Shown here piece after piece: positions 33,418 through 40,679 of a stretch of DNA of 64,000 nt. Location: NCBI GenBank assembly GCA_003228685.1, contig QIFC01000077.1:1-64000 (forward strand), written 5' to 3'. The DNA comes from Chloroflexota bacterium (GTDB taxonomy: Bacteria; Chloroflexota; Dehalococcoidia; DSTF01; RBG-16-68-14). Under the pieces are notes generated by a model. The model did no database searches. It was given only the letters and a program-made list of their open reading frames with translations, and was not told where the DNA came from. The position numbers and the translations under genes are program-made. The first letter of the stretch is position 1, and every line of letters begins with the position of its first letter.

Positions 33418-33489
33418 CGAGGACCTCCGCAAAGGGCCATGCGCCTTCATGGAGCGGCGTTACCCGGACTTCATGGGCTGGTTAGGGCG
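33417..33489 (+). repeat. Enoyl-CoA hydratase tail, copy 3 (degenerate)
   Basis: About 70 nt recognisably derived from the hydratase 3' end (CTTCATGGAG, CGGACTTCAT, GGTTAGGG landmarks) at 834 nt from copy 2. More diverged than copy 2, and the gene that would follow is missing. Confidence 0.75.
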
Positions 33490-33719
33490 GTTCTTAGTCT
33501 ATGGCGCCCGTGTATCTCGCGGTCGCTAGTGCTAGCTCCCACGTCACCCTGAGCGACGCGAAGGGTCTAGCCTGTCGCCGAGACGCCAGATTCTTCGCTT
33601 CGCTCAGAATGACACTCGCTAGGCGTCACCCCACTTCCCAGCCCTCTCCCTCTCGTGAAAGAAACCGTGCCCCGCCGGTCTCCCAGTGGGCGCGGTTAGT
33701 CATTGGCCAGAGGAGCAGC
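33490..33719. other. Intergenic region with repeat-type sequence
   Basis: About 230 nt with no gene. It contains an ATTCTTCGCTTCGCTCAGAA palindromic stretch and a CCCTCTCCCTCTCG stretch, both of which resemble dispersed intergenic repeats. A related CCTCTCC stretch is at 40560. Confidence 0.4.
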
Positions 33720-33785
33720 TTACTCCACGGTGTAAGCGTCCTTGCCAGGTTGCGCGGCTGGTTCACGCCGCAGCGTGTTGTAGCG
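33720..33785 (-). repeat. Degenerate copy of the glmS 3' end
   Basis: Aligns with the end of glmS (34782 onward): a 17-nt identical core CCAGGTTGCGCGGCTGG with matching flanks and stop-side TTACTCCAC. In the right frame it encodes CGVNQPRNLARTLT, compared with CDVDQPRNLAKTVT in GlmS. Small indels break the frame near the end. Confidence 0.75.
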
Positions 33786-34724
33786 TTAGGTACCATCGTT
33801 CGGGGCTCTCGCAAGCTGTACTAGGTCTCGCACAGCATCGACTACCAACGCAGGCTGGTCGATCTGGACGAAGTGACCGCTCCTATCGGCGATGACATGC
33901 TTGCTATGGGACGAGAGGCCCGCCAGCTCACGCTGTGCCTCCATCCAGACCTTTCCCATCTGCTCGCCGGACTGGGTTCCGCTGTCCCAGGTTGCCGGAG
34001 AAGAGAGTACGGCCAGTGGGAGGTCTCCGATCTGGCGTTGCGCTGTTCGTAGCTGCGCTGTGCTCTCTGCTATCGACTCAGCCTCGTCGAGCGCTGCGCC
34101 GTACGCCTTCGCCCGGACGCCTAGGGCGAGCGCCATCCGTTGCTCAGCAGGAGGTAGATCGGTTGCGGCGAGCGGCCTCCTGAGCAATCGCGGGATGCCG
34201 AAGGGCGCCAGCATCCGCCCGAATCGCAACAGTCGCCGTCCCGCCTTGGTCGCATCGTGAAACTCCGGCGGGAAGCGCGAGAATACATCCTCATGCACCG
34301 CGTCAACTAGCACTATCCCAACGACTTCGTCAGGGTATCTGCTGGCGAACAGGCGCACGTTGAGCCCCCCGAGGGAATGCCCCACCAGCACGTATGGGGC
34401 CTCGATTCCGGCGTTGTGCAGCAGAGTGTGCAGCTCCTCGACGATTCGCAGACTGGTGCGCGGTTTTGGGCCGGAATCGCTCCATCCGAAACCGGCCCGG
34501 TCGTACGCGCAGACGCGGGTGAACCTAGCAATCTCGGGCTGGACGCAGCTCCAGTCGAGAGAAGAACCGCCTGCGCCTGCTTCCATCACCACTATTGGTC
34601 TGCCCTCGCCTGCGCAGGAGATGTGCAGCCGGTGGCCACCTACGTCTACGCGGGTGCCTGGGGGAGGGTATCTTGCGTTGTCGATGGCGGTCGCGATGGC
34701 CTGGTAGAGCACCCCGGCCAACAC
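33786..34724 (-). CDS. Alpha/beta hydrolase, N-terminally membrane-anchored
   Basis: 312 residues from the GTG at 34724. GHSLGG is the nucleophile elbow, EAGAGGSSLDW the oxyanion-side motif, and the DRSGHFVQID segment supplies the catalytic His. In-frame codons upstream add a hydrophobic helix (WIAVGFGLVVLIVLAGVLY), which is usual in this subfamily. The likely true start is then 34769, where AAGGAGAG stands 5 nt before an ATA codon, either a rare start or a miscalled ATG. It follows glmS on the minus strand after 12 nt. It is flanked by the native glmS tail and its degenerate copy, so the gene seems to have been inserted. Confidence 0.85.
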   Translation of the reverse strand: MLAGVLYQAIATAIDNARYPPPGTRVDVGGHRLHISCAGEGRPIVVMEAGAGGSSLDWSCVQPEIARFTRVCAYDRAGFGWSDSGPKPRTSLRIVEELHTLLHNAGIEAPYVLVGHSLGGLNVRLFASRYPDEVVGIVLVDAVHEDVFSRFPPEFHDATKAGRRLLRFGRMLAPFGIPRLLRRPLAATDLPPAEQRMALALGVRAKAYGAALDEAESIAESTAQLRTAQRQIGDLPLAVLSSPATWDSGTQSGEQMGKVWMEAQRELAGLSSHSKHVIADRSGHFVQIDQPALVVDAVRDLVQLARAPNDGT

Positions 34725-34781
34725 GATAAGAACGACCAGGCCAAAGCCAACCGCGATCCAGGTTAGTATTTCGCTCTCTCC

Positions 34782-36626
34782 TTACTCCACCGTCACCGTC
34801 TTCGCCAGGTTGCGCGGCTGGTCCACGTCACAGCCGCGCCAGACCGCGATGTAGTAGGCGAGGAGTTGCAGCGGCAGCACGGTGAGCAGCGGCAGCAGGA
34901 GCGGCGTTGTCTCCGGCACTTCGATGACGTGGTCAGCCTTGCGCGCCATCTCCGCGTCGCCCTCGTTCACGAGGGCGATCACCGTGCCGTCGCGCGCCCG
35001 CACCTGCTCGATATTCGAGCGCATCTTGTCGCGCATGCCGTCCCGCACCGCGATCGCAATAGTCGGCATCTGCTCGTCGATCAGCGCGATCGGGCCGTGC
35101 TTCATTTCGCCGGCGGGGTAGCCCTCGGCGTGGATGTAGCTCAGCTCCTTCAGCTTCAGCGCGCCCTCCATCGCCACTGGGTGCTGGAGCCCGCGGGCGA
35201 GGAAGAGGAAGTGGTGGTAGCTCTGGAACTTGTGGGCCAGCTTTTCAATTGCGGGCGCATCGTGGAGCACGCGCCCCATCAGGTCAGGCAGGTGGGCCAG
35301 CGGCTCCGTCAGCTCCTCCAGCTTGGCCTCATCGAGACGTCCGCGCACACGGCCGATGTGGCAGGCGAGCAGGTAGAGCGCGACCATGGAGGCCGTCAGC
35401 GTCTTGCTGCTCGCGACGCTGATCTCCGGCCCGCAGCGTGTATACACCGTCGCGTCCGCGACGCGCGTGGACTGAGCACCCGGCGTATTGCAGATAGTGA
35501 TCTGCGGGGAGCCGGCCCGTTGCGCCTCCTGCATCGCTTCCAACGTATCAACCGTCTCGCCGGACTGTGCAACGCTAACGACGAGCGTCTTCGGCCCGAC
35601 GATTGCGCTGCGGTAACGGAACTCCGACGCGTAGTCGACCTCCGCCGGTATGCCGGCCAGCTCCTCGAGGTAGCGCCGGCCCACCATTGCGGCGTGCTGG
35701 CTCGTGCCCATCGCGACGAGCACGATGCGGTCGATCGAGCGGAGCGTGTCGTCTGCGATGTCGAAGTCGTCGAGTTGTACGCTCGACGGATCGAACAGTA
35801 CGCGGCCTCGGAAGGTATCAAGCACGCACTGTGGCTGTTCGACGATCTCCTTCAGCATGAAGTGCTTGTAGGCGCCCTTCGCCGCGGCAACAGGATCGAG
35901 TGGGACCGTCTGCGGCTCCTTGGCTATTGGGTTGCCTTCGGCGTCCCAGTAGCGCACGGACTCGCCTGTCACCTCGGCCAGCTCACCGTCACCGAGGAAG
36001 ACAACACGGCGCGTTTCCGGCAGCAGCGCAGGCAAGTCGCTCGCGATGAAGTGCTCGTTCTCGCCGTACCCGATCACGACGCCGCCCGCGTTGCCGACGC
36101 GAGCCGCCACGAGCCGGTCAGGCTCGTTCTTGCTGAACGCGACAATCGCGTGCGAGCCATCGATGCGAGCGATCGTGTTTCGTAACGCCTCGTGTAGCTC
36201 ATCTCCGTTATTGAGGTTCGTTTCAATGAGGTGGGCCAGCACCTCGGTGTCGGTCTCAGAGGTGAGGCCATGGCCCTCTGCCATCAGCTCCTGACCGAGG
36301 TCCAGGTAGTTCTCGACGATGCCGTTGTGGACCACGGCGACCTCCTCGCCACAGTCCTGTTGCGGGTGCGCGTTCTCGTCCGAGGGCTTCCCGTGTGTGG
36401 CCCAGCGCGTGTGCGCCAGACCGATCGTGCCGGGAGGATGAACCCCCTCCAGGCTGGCCGTCAGTTTCGCGATCTTGCCTTGCTGCTTCTTGAGGTGTAG
36501 CCGGCCGTCGCTGTCCAGAACAGCGATACCGGCGCTGTCGTATCCGCGGTACTCAAGGCGCTGGAGGCCCTCCACCAGTAGAGGACTGGCCTCCCGTGTG
36601 CCCGCGTACGCAATAATGCCGCACAT
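34782..36626 (-). CDS. glmS: Glutamine:fructose-6-phosphate amidotransferase
   Basis: Makes glucosamine-6-phosphate, the first step towards UDP-GlcNAc and peptidoglycan. 614 residues. The mature enzyme begins MCGIIAYAG with Cys2 as nucleophile; the glutaminase domain continues with GLAHTRWATHG and VVHNGIVENY, and the two SIS isomerase domains follow, with MGTSQHAAMVGRRYLEE and a C-terminal NLAKTVTVE. The start at 36626 is fixed by Cys2 and by GAAGGGAG upstream, so the longer upstream frame is rejected. It is controlled by a ribozyme in the leader. Confidence 0.97.
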   Translation of the reverse strand: MCGIIAYAGTREASPLLVEGLQRLEYRGYDSAGIAVLDSDGRLHLKKQQGKIAKLTASLEGVHPPGTIGLAHTRWATHGKPSDENAHPQQDCGEEVAVVHNGIVENYLDLGQELMAEGHGLTSETDTEVLAHLIETNLNNGDELHEALRNTIARIDGSHAIVAFSKNEPDRLVAARVGNAGGVVIGYGENEHFIASDLPALLPETRRVVFLGDGELAEVTGESVRYWDAEGNPIAKEPQTVPLDPVAAAKGAYKHFMLKEIVEQPQCVLDTFRGRVLFDPSSVQLDDFDIADDTLRSIDRIVLVAMGTSQHAAMVGRRYLEELAGIPAEVDYASEFRYRSAIVGPKTLVVSVAQSGETVDTLEAMQEAQRAGSPQITICNTPGAQSTRVADATVYTRCGPEISVASSKTLTASMVALYLLACHIGRVRGRLDEAKLEELTEPLAHLPDLMGRVLHDAPAIEKLAHKFQSYHHFLFLARGLQHPVAMEGALKLKELSYIHAEGYPAGEMKHGPIALIDEQMPTIAIAVRDGMRDKMRSNIEQVRARDGTVIALVNEGDAEMARKADHVIEVPETTPLLLPLLTVLPLQLLAYYIAVWRGCDVDQPRNLAKTVTVE

Positions 36627-36756
36627 GCAGCACTCCCTTCGATCTTCGCCACCAGCGCACCGCGAACAGCGTCGCGGCGCGATCGGCGTGGATTGTGCCT
36701 TTGGTGTTGCGTGTCTGTTGGCTCGCGCGGGTTGCGTGGGGCAGGGGTTGCAGTAT

Positions 36757-36906
36757 CCCCCGGTACGTTGGACGGACTTTGTCAGGGACTCGCATCCCTG
36801 GTTTGTACCGGCCATGACGGCTGTACAAGCCGGGAGGCCATCCGCCGAATGATTCGATAGACCTCCTCCTCGTCATCCCGACCCGGCCGGTCGGGACCTG
36901 GCGCTT
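36757..36906 (-). promoter_or_regulatory. glmS ribozyme (glucosamine-6-phosphate riboswitch)
   Basis: The leader on the minus strand contains AAGCGCC at the cleavage site (between 36905 and 36904), a P1-type stem of GTCCCGACC with GGTCGGGA, then TGACGAGG, TATCGAA, TTCGGCGGATGGCCTCCCGG and ACCAGGGA...TCCCTGACAAA. These are the conserved blocks of the glmS ribozyme core in the right order and spacing. It should cleave its own mRNA when glucosamine-6-phosphate is high and so lower GlmS production. The 3' boundary is estimated from a GGTAC/GTACC pairing. Confidence 0.93.
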
Positions 36907-37042
36907 ACTCTACCTTGACTGGCGTCGCTCCGCGCGCTCTGCCGTACCACCTCCTTTGTTCCGACCCGGCGTCCGCCTGGCGAACGTCAAGGCCTTGTAG
37001 CTATGACCCGTAGTCGGCAGCAGCCGCCTGCAAGGGCTAGCT

Positions 37043-37909
37043 TCAGCTAGCCCCATTATCGCTCAGTTCTCTCAGACGCGCTACCACCGCGTCGATCGCG
37101 GAGTCTGGTGTCGATGCGCCGGCCGTCACGCCGACTCGTTCGTGGCCTTCCAGCCACGCAGTCTGGATGTCGTCGGCCGACTCTACCTGGTATGCGGTCG
37201 TGCCCTCCTCGCGCGCAACTTCGGCCAGGTGGCGTGTATTGGCACTTTCGCTCCCGCCGATGACGATCATCATGTCTACCTTGTGCGCCAGCTCCTGTGC
37301 GGCTGCCTGCTGGCTCGTCGTTGCGTTGCAGAGCGTGTTGATCACGCGGAGTTCGCTGATCACATCCATGCGCTGCTCCAACAGCGCGCGCACAAAGTCC
37401 GCGAAGTGGCTCTCCGTCTCGGTCGTCTGAGAGAGCACGCCGATGCGCGTCGGCAGCTCGGCCGGCAGTGATCGGATATCGTCGATGCTAGGGACGGCGT
37501 AGGCGTTGCCCTCCGCCCACCCGAGCACGCCTCGCGTCTCCTTATGGCTGGGGTCGCCGAACACGATGACCGCGAAGCCTTCCTCGGTGAGGCGTTTAGC
37601 CCACTGCTGCGAGCGCGTGACGATCGGACAGGTCGTATCGAGGACCGGGACGCCTTTGTTCTCTAGCTCCTGCACGACAGCTTCGCTTACGCCGTGCGCG
37701 GTGATAGCGACCGGTTGGTTGCTGACGTCCTCCAGCGATGAGATGACATCGAGTCCGCGCTCTTTGAGCTGGGCGACGACCTGCGGGTTATGCACGACTG
37801 AGCCCAGGCTCACGATTTGAGCGGTCTCTTCCGTGGCCTCTTCCATCAGGTCTACGGCGCGACGAACGCCGAAGCAGAAGCCCATCTCCTTGGCCAGGAG
37901 GATTTCCAT
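37043..37909 (-). CDS. ispH: 4-hydroxy-3-methylbut-2-enyl diphosphate reductase
   Basis: Last step of the MEP isoprenoid pathway: HMBPP to IPP and DMAPP with a 4Fe-4S cluster. 288 residues. The three cluster cysteines are in GFCFGVRRAV near residue 12, TTCPIVT near 95 and TLCNATT near 190. HGVSE and the EGTTAYQVES segment are also typical. The length is normal. It is transcribed away from plsC-cmk, with a 40-nt gap between its start and the plsC stop. Confidence 0.95.
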   Translation of the reverse strand: MEILLAKEMGFCFGVRRAVDLMEEATEETAQIVSLGSVVHNPQVVAQLKERGLDVISSLEDVSNQPVAITAHGVSEAVVQELENKGVPVLDTTCPIVTRSQQWAKRLTEEGFAVIVFGDPSHKETRGVLGWAEGNAYAVPSIDDIRSLPAELPTRIGVLSQTTETESHFADFVRALLEQRMDVISELRVINTLCNATTSQQAAAQELAHKVDMMIVIGGSESANTRHLAEVAREEGTTAYQVESADDIQTAWLEGHERVGVTAGASTPDSAIDAVVARLRELSDNGAS

Positions 37910-37949
37910 AGTAGGTTCAGTATATATCTCGATGGCGGAACGACGGAAA

Positions 37950-38633
37950 CTAGGCTTCGACAGATGTTGCGACCGGCTCCTCCACCGTCTCGGCGTAGAC
38001 TCCGCGATACTTAGCCGGCAGCAGTTCCGCGATCTTGCGCATGATCAGTTTCGTCGCCTCCGAGGTGGCTGCGCTGTCGATCTTTTCGACCGGCGGCAGC
38101 GTGAACGGCTTGCCGAGCGTGACCGTTATGTGTTTGATCGAACGTGGCTTGATGAATACCCACGGCCAGGTGATATCCTCTGTGCCCGTGACAGCAACGG
38201 GGACGATCGGCGCACCTGTGCGCAGGGCGATGAGCGCCGTGCCCGGATGGCCCTTCGTCAGTCCCCCTGTGCGGCTGCGCGTGCCCTCAGGGAACATCAC
38301 CAGCATCTTGCCTTCGGTTACGATTTCGGTCGCCGCGCGAATGGCGGAGAGGTCCGCCCCTCCTCTGCGGACGGGAAACGCGCCGAACGCGCGGAAGGCG
38401 GGTCCCAGAATGGGCCAGCCGATCATCTCCCGCTTCGCCATGAACATGGGGTAGCGGGGGAGAGCCAGCGAGATCACGGGCGGGTCTCCGTTGTTGAGGT
38501 GGTTGCTCGCGACGATGAGCGGGCCCTCGACGGGCGCGTTCTCCCGTCCGACGACTTCGAACTTGCGGGCGTAGACCAAGAAGCAGAGCTTGTCGAAGAG
38601 GATGATGGCGCGTCGATAGGCCCTTAGGAGCAT
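37950..38633 (-). CDS. plsC: 1-acyl-sn-glycerol-3-phosphate acyltransferase
   Basis: 227 residues. The catalytic HxxxxD is in SNHLNNGDPPV, and the later motif FPEGTRSRTGG binds the phosphate of the acceptor. It makes phosphatidate from lysophosphatidate at the membrane. The short hydrophobic stretch at the N-terminus is weak. It overlaps cmk by 10 nt, which implies translational coupling. The cmk-plsC pair is a common neighbourhood. Confidence 0.92.
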   Translation of the reverse strand: MLLRAYRRAIILFDKLCFLVYARKFEVVGRENAPVEGPLIVASNHLNNGDPPVISLALPRYPMFMAKREMIGWPILGPAFRAFGAFPVRRGGADLSAIRAATEIVTEGKMLVMFPEGTRSRTGGLTKGHPGTALIALRTGAPIVPVAVTGTEDITWPWVFIKPRSIKHITVTLGKPFTLPPVEKIDSAATSEATKLIMRKIAELLPAKYRGVYAETVEEPVATSVEA

Positions 38634-39346
38634 GACATCGCCTCCAGGATAGCGTCAACGACCTGCTGGATCGTCATCTTGTCGGTGTCGATGACGAGCG
38701 CATCATGGGCAGGCCGCAGCGGCGAGGCGTCTCGCTTGCTGTCGATGTCGTCGCGCATGGCCAATTCGGCGCCGACGACTTCAAGCGTCTCGGTGCGGCC
38801 GGCCGCCTGCAGCTCGGCGTGACGGCGCCGGGCGCGCTCCGCGGCAGAGGCGTCTAGATACGCTTTCAGCGGCGCGTCGGGCAACACGACGGTGCCGATA
38901 TCGCGTCCGACCATCACGACGCGTCCCTCGTTCGCGATCTCGCGCTGGATGGCGACCATGGCGCGGCGCACGCCGGGTACGCGAGAGACGAGCGAGACGG
39001 CCTCGCCCACCTCCGGCGAGCGCAGGCGTCCCGTGACGTCGCTGCCGTTCACGAGCACGCGAGCGGCATCGGGGTCGCCGGCTGGGCCGGGCTTGATGTC
39101 GATGTTGGCTGTGGCGCCTAGGGCCTCGAGCGCGGCTTCATCGTGCAGATCGGTGCCCTCGTCGAGGGCGAGACAGGTGATGGCTCGGTACATCATGCCG
39201 GTGTCGACCAGTCGATAGCCGAGGTGGCGGGCCAGCCGGCTGCCGACGGCGCTCTTGCCGGAAGCAACGGGGCCATCGATTGCGATGCTGGCCGCATCGC
39301 TGCTTGGGCGTTCTGGTGCTGCGCCGGCTTCGTTCTCGATGGTCAA
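38624..39346 (-). CDS. cmk: Cytidylate kinase
   Basis: 240 residues from a TTG at 39346 with AAGAAGGGACG just before it. The P-loop is GPVASGKSAVG, and VDTGMMYRA, GRDIGTVVLPDA and RRRHAELQ are family segments. It phosphorylates CMP and dCMP to the diphosphates. A much longer open frame upstream (to 40030) is not part of the gene: it lacks homology and overlaps the gene at 39589. The N-terminus before the P-loop (about 20 residues) is of ordinary length. Confidence 0.93.
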   Translation of the reverse strand: MTIENEAGAAPERPSSDAASIAIDGPVASGKSAVGSRLARHLGYRLVDTGMMYRAITCLALDEGTDLHDEAALEALGATANIDIKPGPAGDPDAARVLVNGSDVTGRLRSPEVGEAVSLVSRVPGVRRAMVAIQREIANEGRVVMVGRDIGTVVLPDAPLKAYLDASAAERARRRHAELQAAGRTETLEVVGAELAMRDDIDSKRDASPLRPAHDALVIDTDKMTIQQVVDAILEAMSCS

Positions 39347-39588
39347 GCGTCCCTTCTTGCGTGTGGTCTTGCGAAGTATAACAGTCCTTTGATTGCTTGA
39401 TTGGATTCGCGAAAACGCACGCCGGTCGCTTCTGCAAGTGCCCGAAAAGGGGGTCGAACTGTTGATTGAATCGAGGCAGGGCCAAGGGTCTGGGGTCGCG
39501 GGCCAGGGATGTTCGAGATCCTGTGTTCGAGACCTGGCATGGTGTCCTCCAATCGAATGTGATCGGGAGATCGTACGACGGCGGGGCG

Positions 39589-40365
39589 CTAGGCGTTTGC
39601 CGTCTGTGTCGTAGCCGCCGAATGCTTGGCGGGGTCGAAATTCTCGAAGAAGGCGCGGCCGATGGCGAAGATGCCGCGCTGGGGGATCATGAAGTCGCCG
39701 AGGGAGGCTTGTTCGGGCGTCGGCCCGACGGGCCCGAGGTCGACGCCGTTGACGGTCGCTGTGCTCTCGGGAATGGACCAGATGCGCAGGGGGTTCGCGA
39801 TGAAGTCCTGCCCGTTCGGCGCTTTGCCGGTCATGTTCAGGGTGCCGGCCTGGAGGAGCGGGCCCGCGACGGCGCCCATCAGTTTGAGGACGGCCGGGCT
39901 GCGCCACATGGCGTCCGGCATGAGGTTGCCGATGGTGTTCATGACGCCGATGGCGGGCGATGTGCTCATGGTGACGTCCCATGTGATTTCGTCGCCCATC
40001 TTGATGGAGAGGGATGACGGCCCGGTCCACTCCATCGCGATCTCGCGCTGGGCGGCCTCGGTGAGCGCGCTGCCGAAGAAGCGCGGGCAGGCCTGGCGGG
40101 CCTCGCCGGTCTGGTACATGGCCCAGCGGCCCTCGGGGTCGCGGTGCCAGACGGACGTGTAGCCGGGGCCGACGGACGTGACGGGGAAGCGTCGCATGGC
40201 CAGCGCATGGCCGCTTGCGAACGGCAGGCCCATGACGCCGTAGCCGTTGAAGCGCTCGTCCGTGCCGGACGGCTCACCTGACGGTGAGCTATGCAGAATC
40301 GAGGATTCTGCGGGCAGCTCCACGCCGGCCTCGATCTCCGCGATCAGTTCTCTCACGTTAGGCAT
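39589..40365 (-). CDS. Conserved-type protein of unknown function with palindrome insert
   Basis: 258 residues. It looks globular, with Gly/Pro/Trp-rich segments (RFPVTSVGPGYTSVWHRD, MGDEITWDVTMSTSP, PNGQDFIANPLRIWSIPEST) and no signal peptide or helix. I do not recognise the family; the order of blocks loosely recalls acetoacetate decarboxylase-like folds, without an active-site match. Residues about 17-32 are encoded by a double-hairpin palindrome, so this part is probably an insert outside the fold. The ribosome site GGAGG lies in a hairpin upstream. Nothing adjacent is co-directional and close. Confidence 0.6.
   Translation of the reverse strand: MPNVRELIAEIEAGVELPAESSILHSSPSGEPSGTDERFNGYGVMGLPFASGHALAMRRFPVTSVGPGYTSVWHRDPEGRWAMYQTGEARQACPRFFGSALTEAAQREIAMEWTGPSSLSIKMGDEITWDVTMSTSPAIGVMNTIGNLMPDAMWRSPAVLKLMGAVAGPLLQAGTLNMTGKAPNGQDFIANPLRIWSIPESTATVNGVDLGPVGPTPEQASLGDFMIPQRGIFAIGRAFFENFDPAKHSAATTQTANA
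40271..40313. repeat. Double-hairpin palindromic element, copy 2 (inside a gene)
   Basis: GCTCACC/GGTGAGC around TGA, then GCAGAATC/GATTCTGC around GAG. It lies inside the 5' part of the reading frame at 39589-40365 and stays in frame. Confidence 0.75.
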
Positions 40366-40407
40366 GGCTGACCTCCGGTCAGCTTAGCAGTTACGAAGTA
40401 ACTGCGG
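40366..40407. repeat. Double-hairpin palindromic element, copy 3 (at a start codon)
   Basis: GCTGACC-TCC-GGTCAGC followed by GCAGTTAC-GAA-GTAACTGC. On the minus strand the first hairpin carries GGAGG, 5 nt before the ATG at 40365, so it supplies the ribosome site. Confidence 0.75.
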
Positions 40408-40679
40408 CTTCCTGCTGGCAATCGACGGACCTCCTTCACCCCTAACCTAACTGTCCACCTGACCGAAGGTCAGATGGACAACTCCGGCCTGCCGGTAGCG
40501 GGCGAGGCTACACGCAGCTGTGGTTGAACTGCAGGATCACTGATCTCCCTCACCCCCGGTCCCTCTCCAATGGTGGGAGAGGGGAGCTGCCACGCCCCCT
40601 CCAACGGCGCGGCGTGTCGTTCCGCGCGGGCCTGAGGCGCTTGTTGCATCGCTCGCGGCGCTGTTAAGCTCCACGGGCG
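40408..40679. other. Intergenic region before the rhamnosidase gene
   Basis: No gene is seen. It includes a hairpin at 40452-40480 (TGTCCAC and TGGACA arms with CTGACC/GGTCAG inside) and a CCCTCTCC...GGAGAGGGG inverted pair at 40558-40584. No good promoter box before 40680 was recognised. Confidence 0.4.

Noticed and set aside
33540-33700. CRISPR-like or phage-like array
   Set aside because: The palindromic stretches are single, differ from one another, and are not regularly spaced; no cas gene is present.
34866-36185. 439-codon plus-strand frame opposite glmS
   Set aside because: It lies entirely antisense to glmS, is rich in Arg, His and Gln as expected for an antisense shadow, and has no recognisable motif.
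36627-36756. T-box or second riboswitch between the glmS ribozyme and the start codon
   Set aside because: No T-box signature or other known aptamer block is visible; the region is simply a spacer with the ribosome site.
38624-40030. Very long minus-strand frame covering cmk and 680 nt upstream
   Set aside because: Only the 3' 240 codons match cytidylate kinase. The rest is Arg/His-rich with no homology and overlaps the gene at 39589-40365, so it is a shadow of a GC-rich region.
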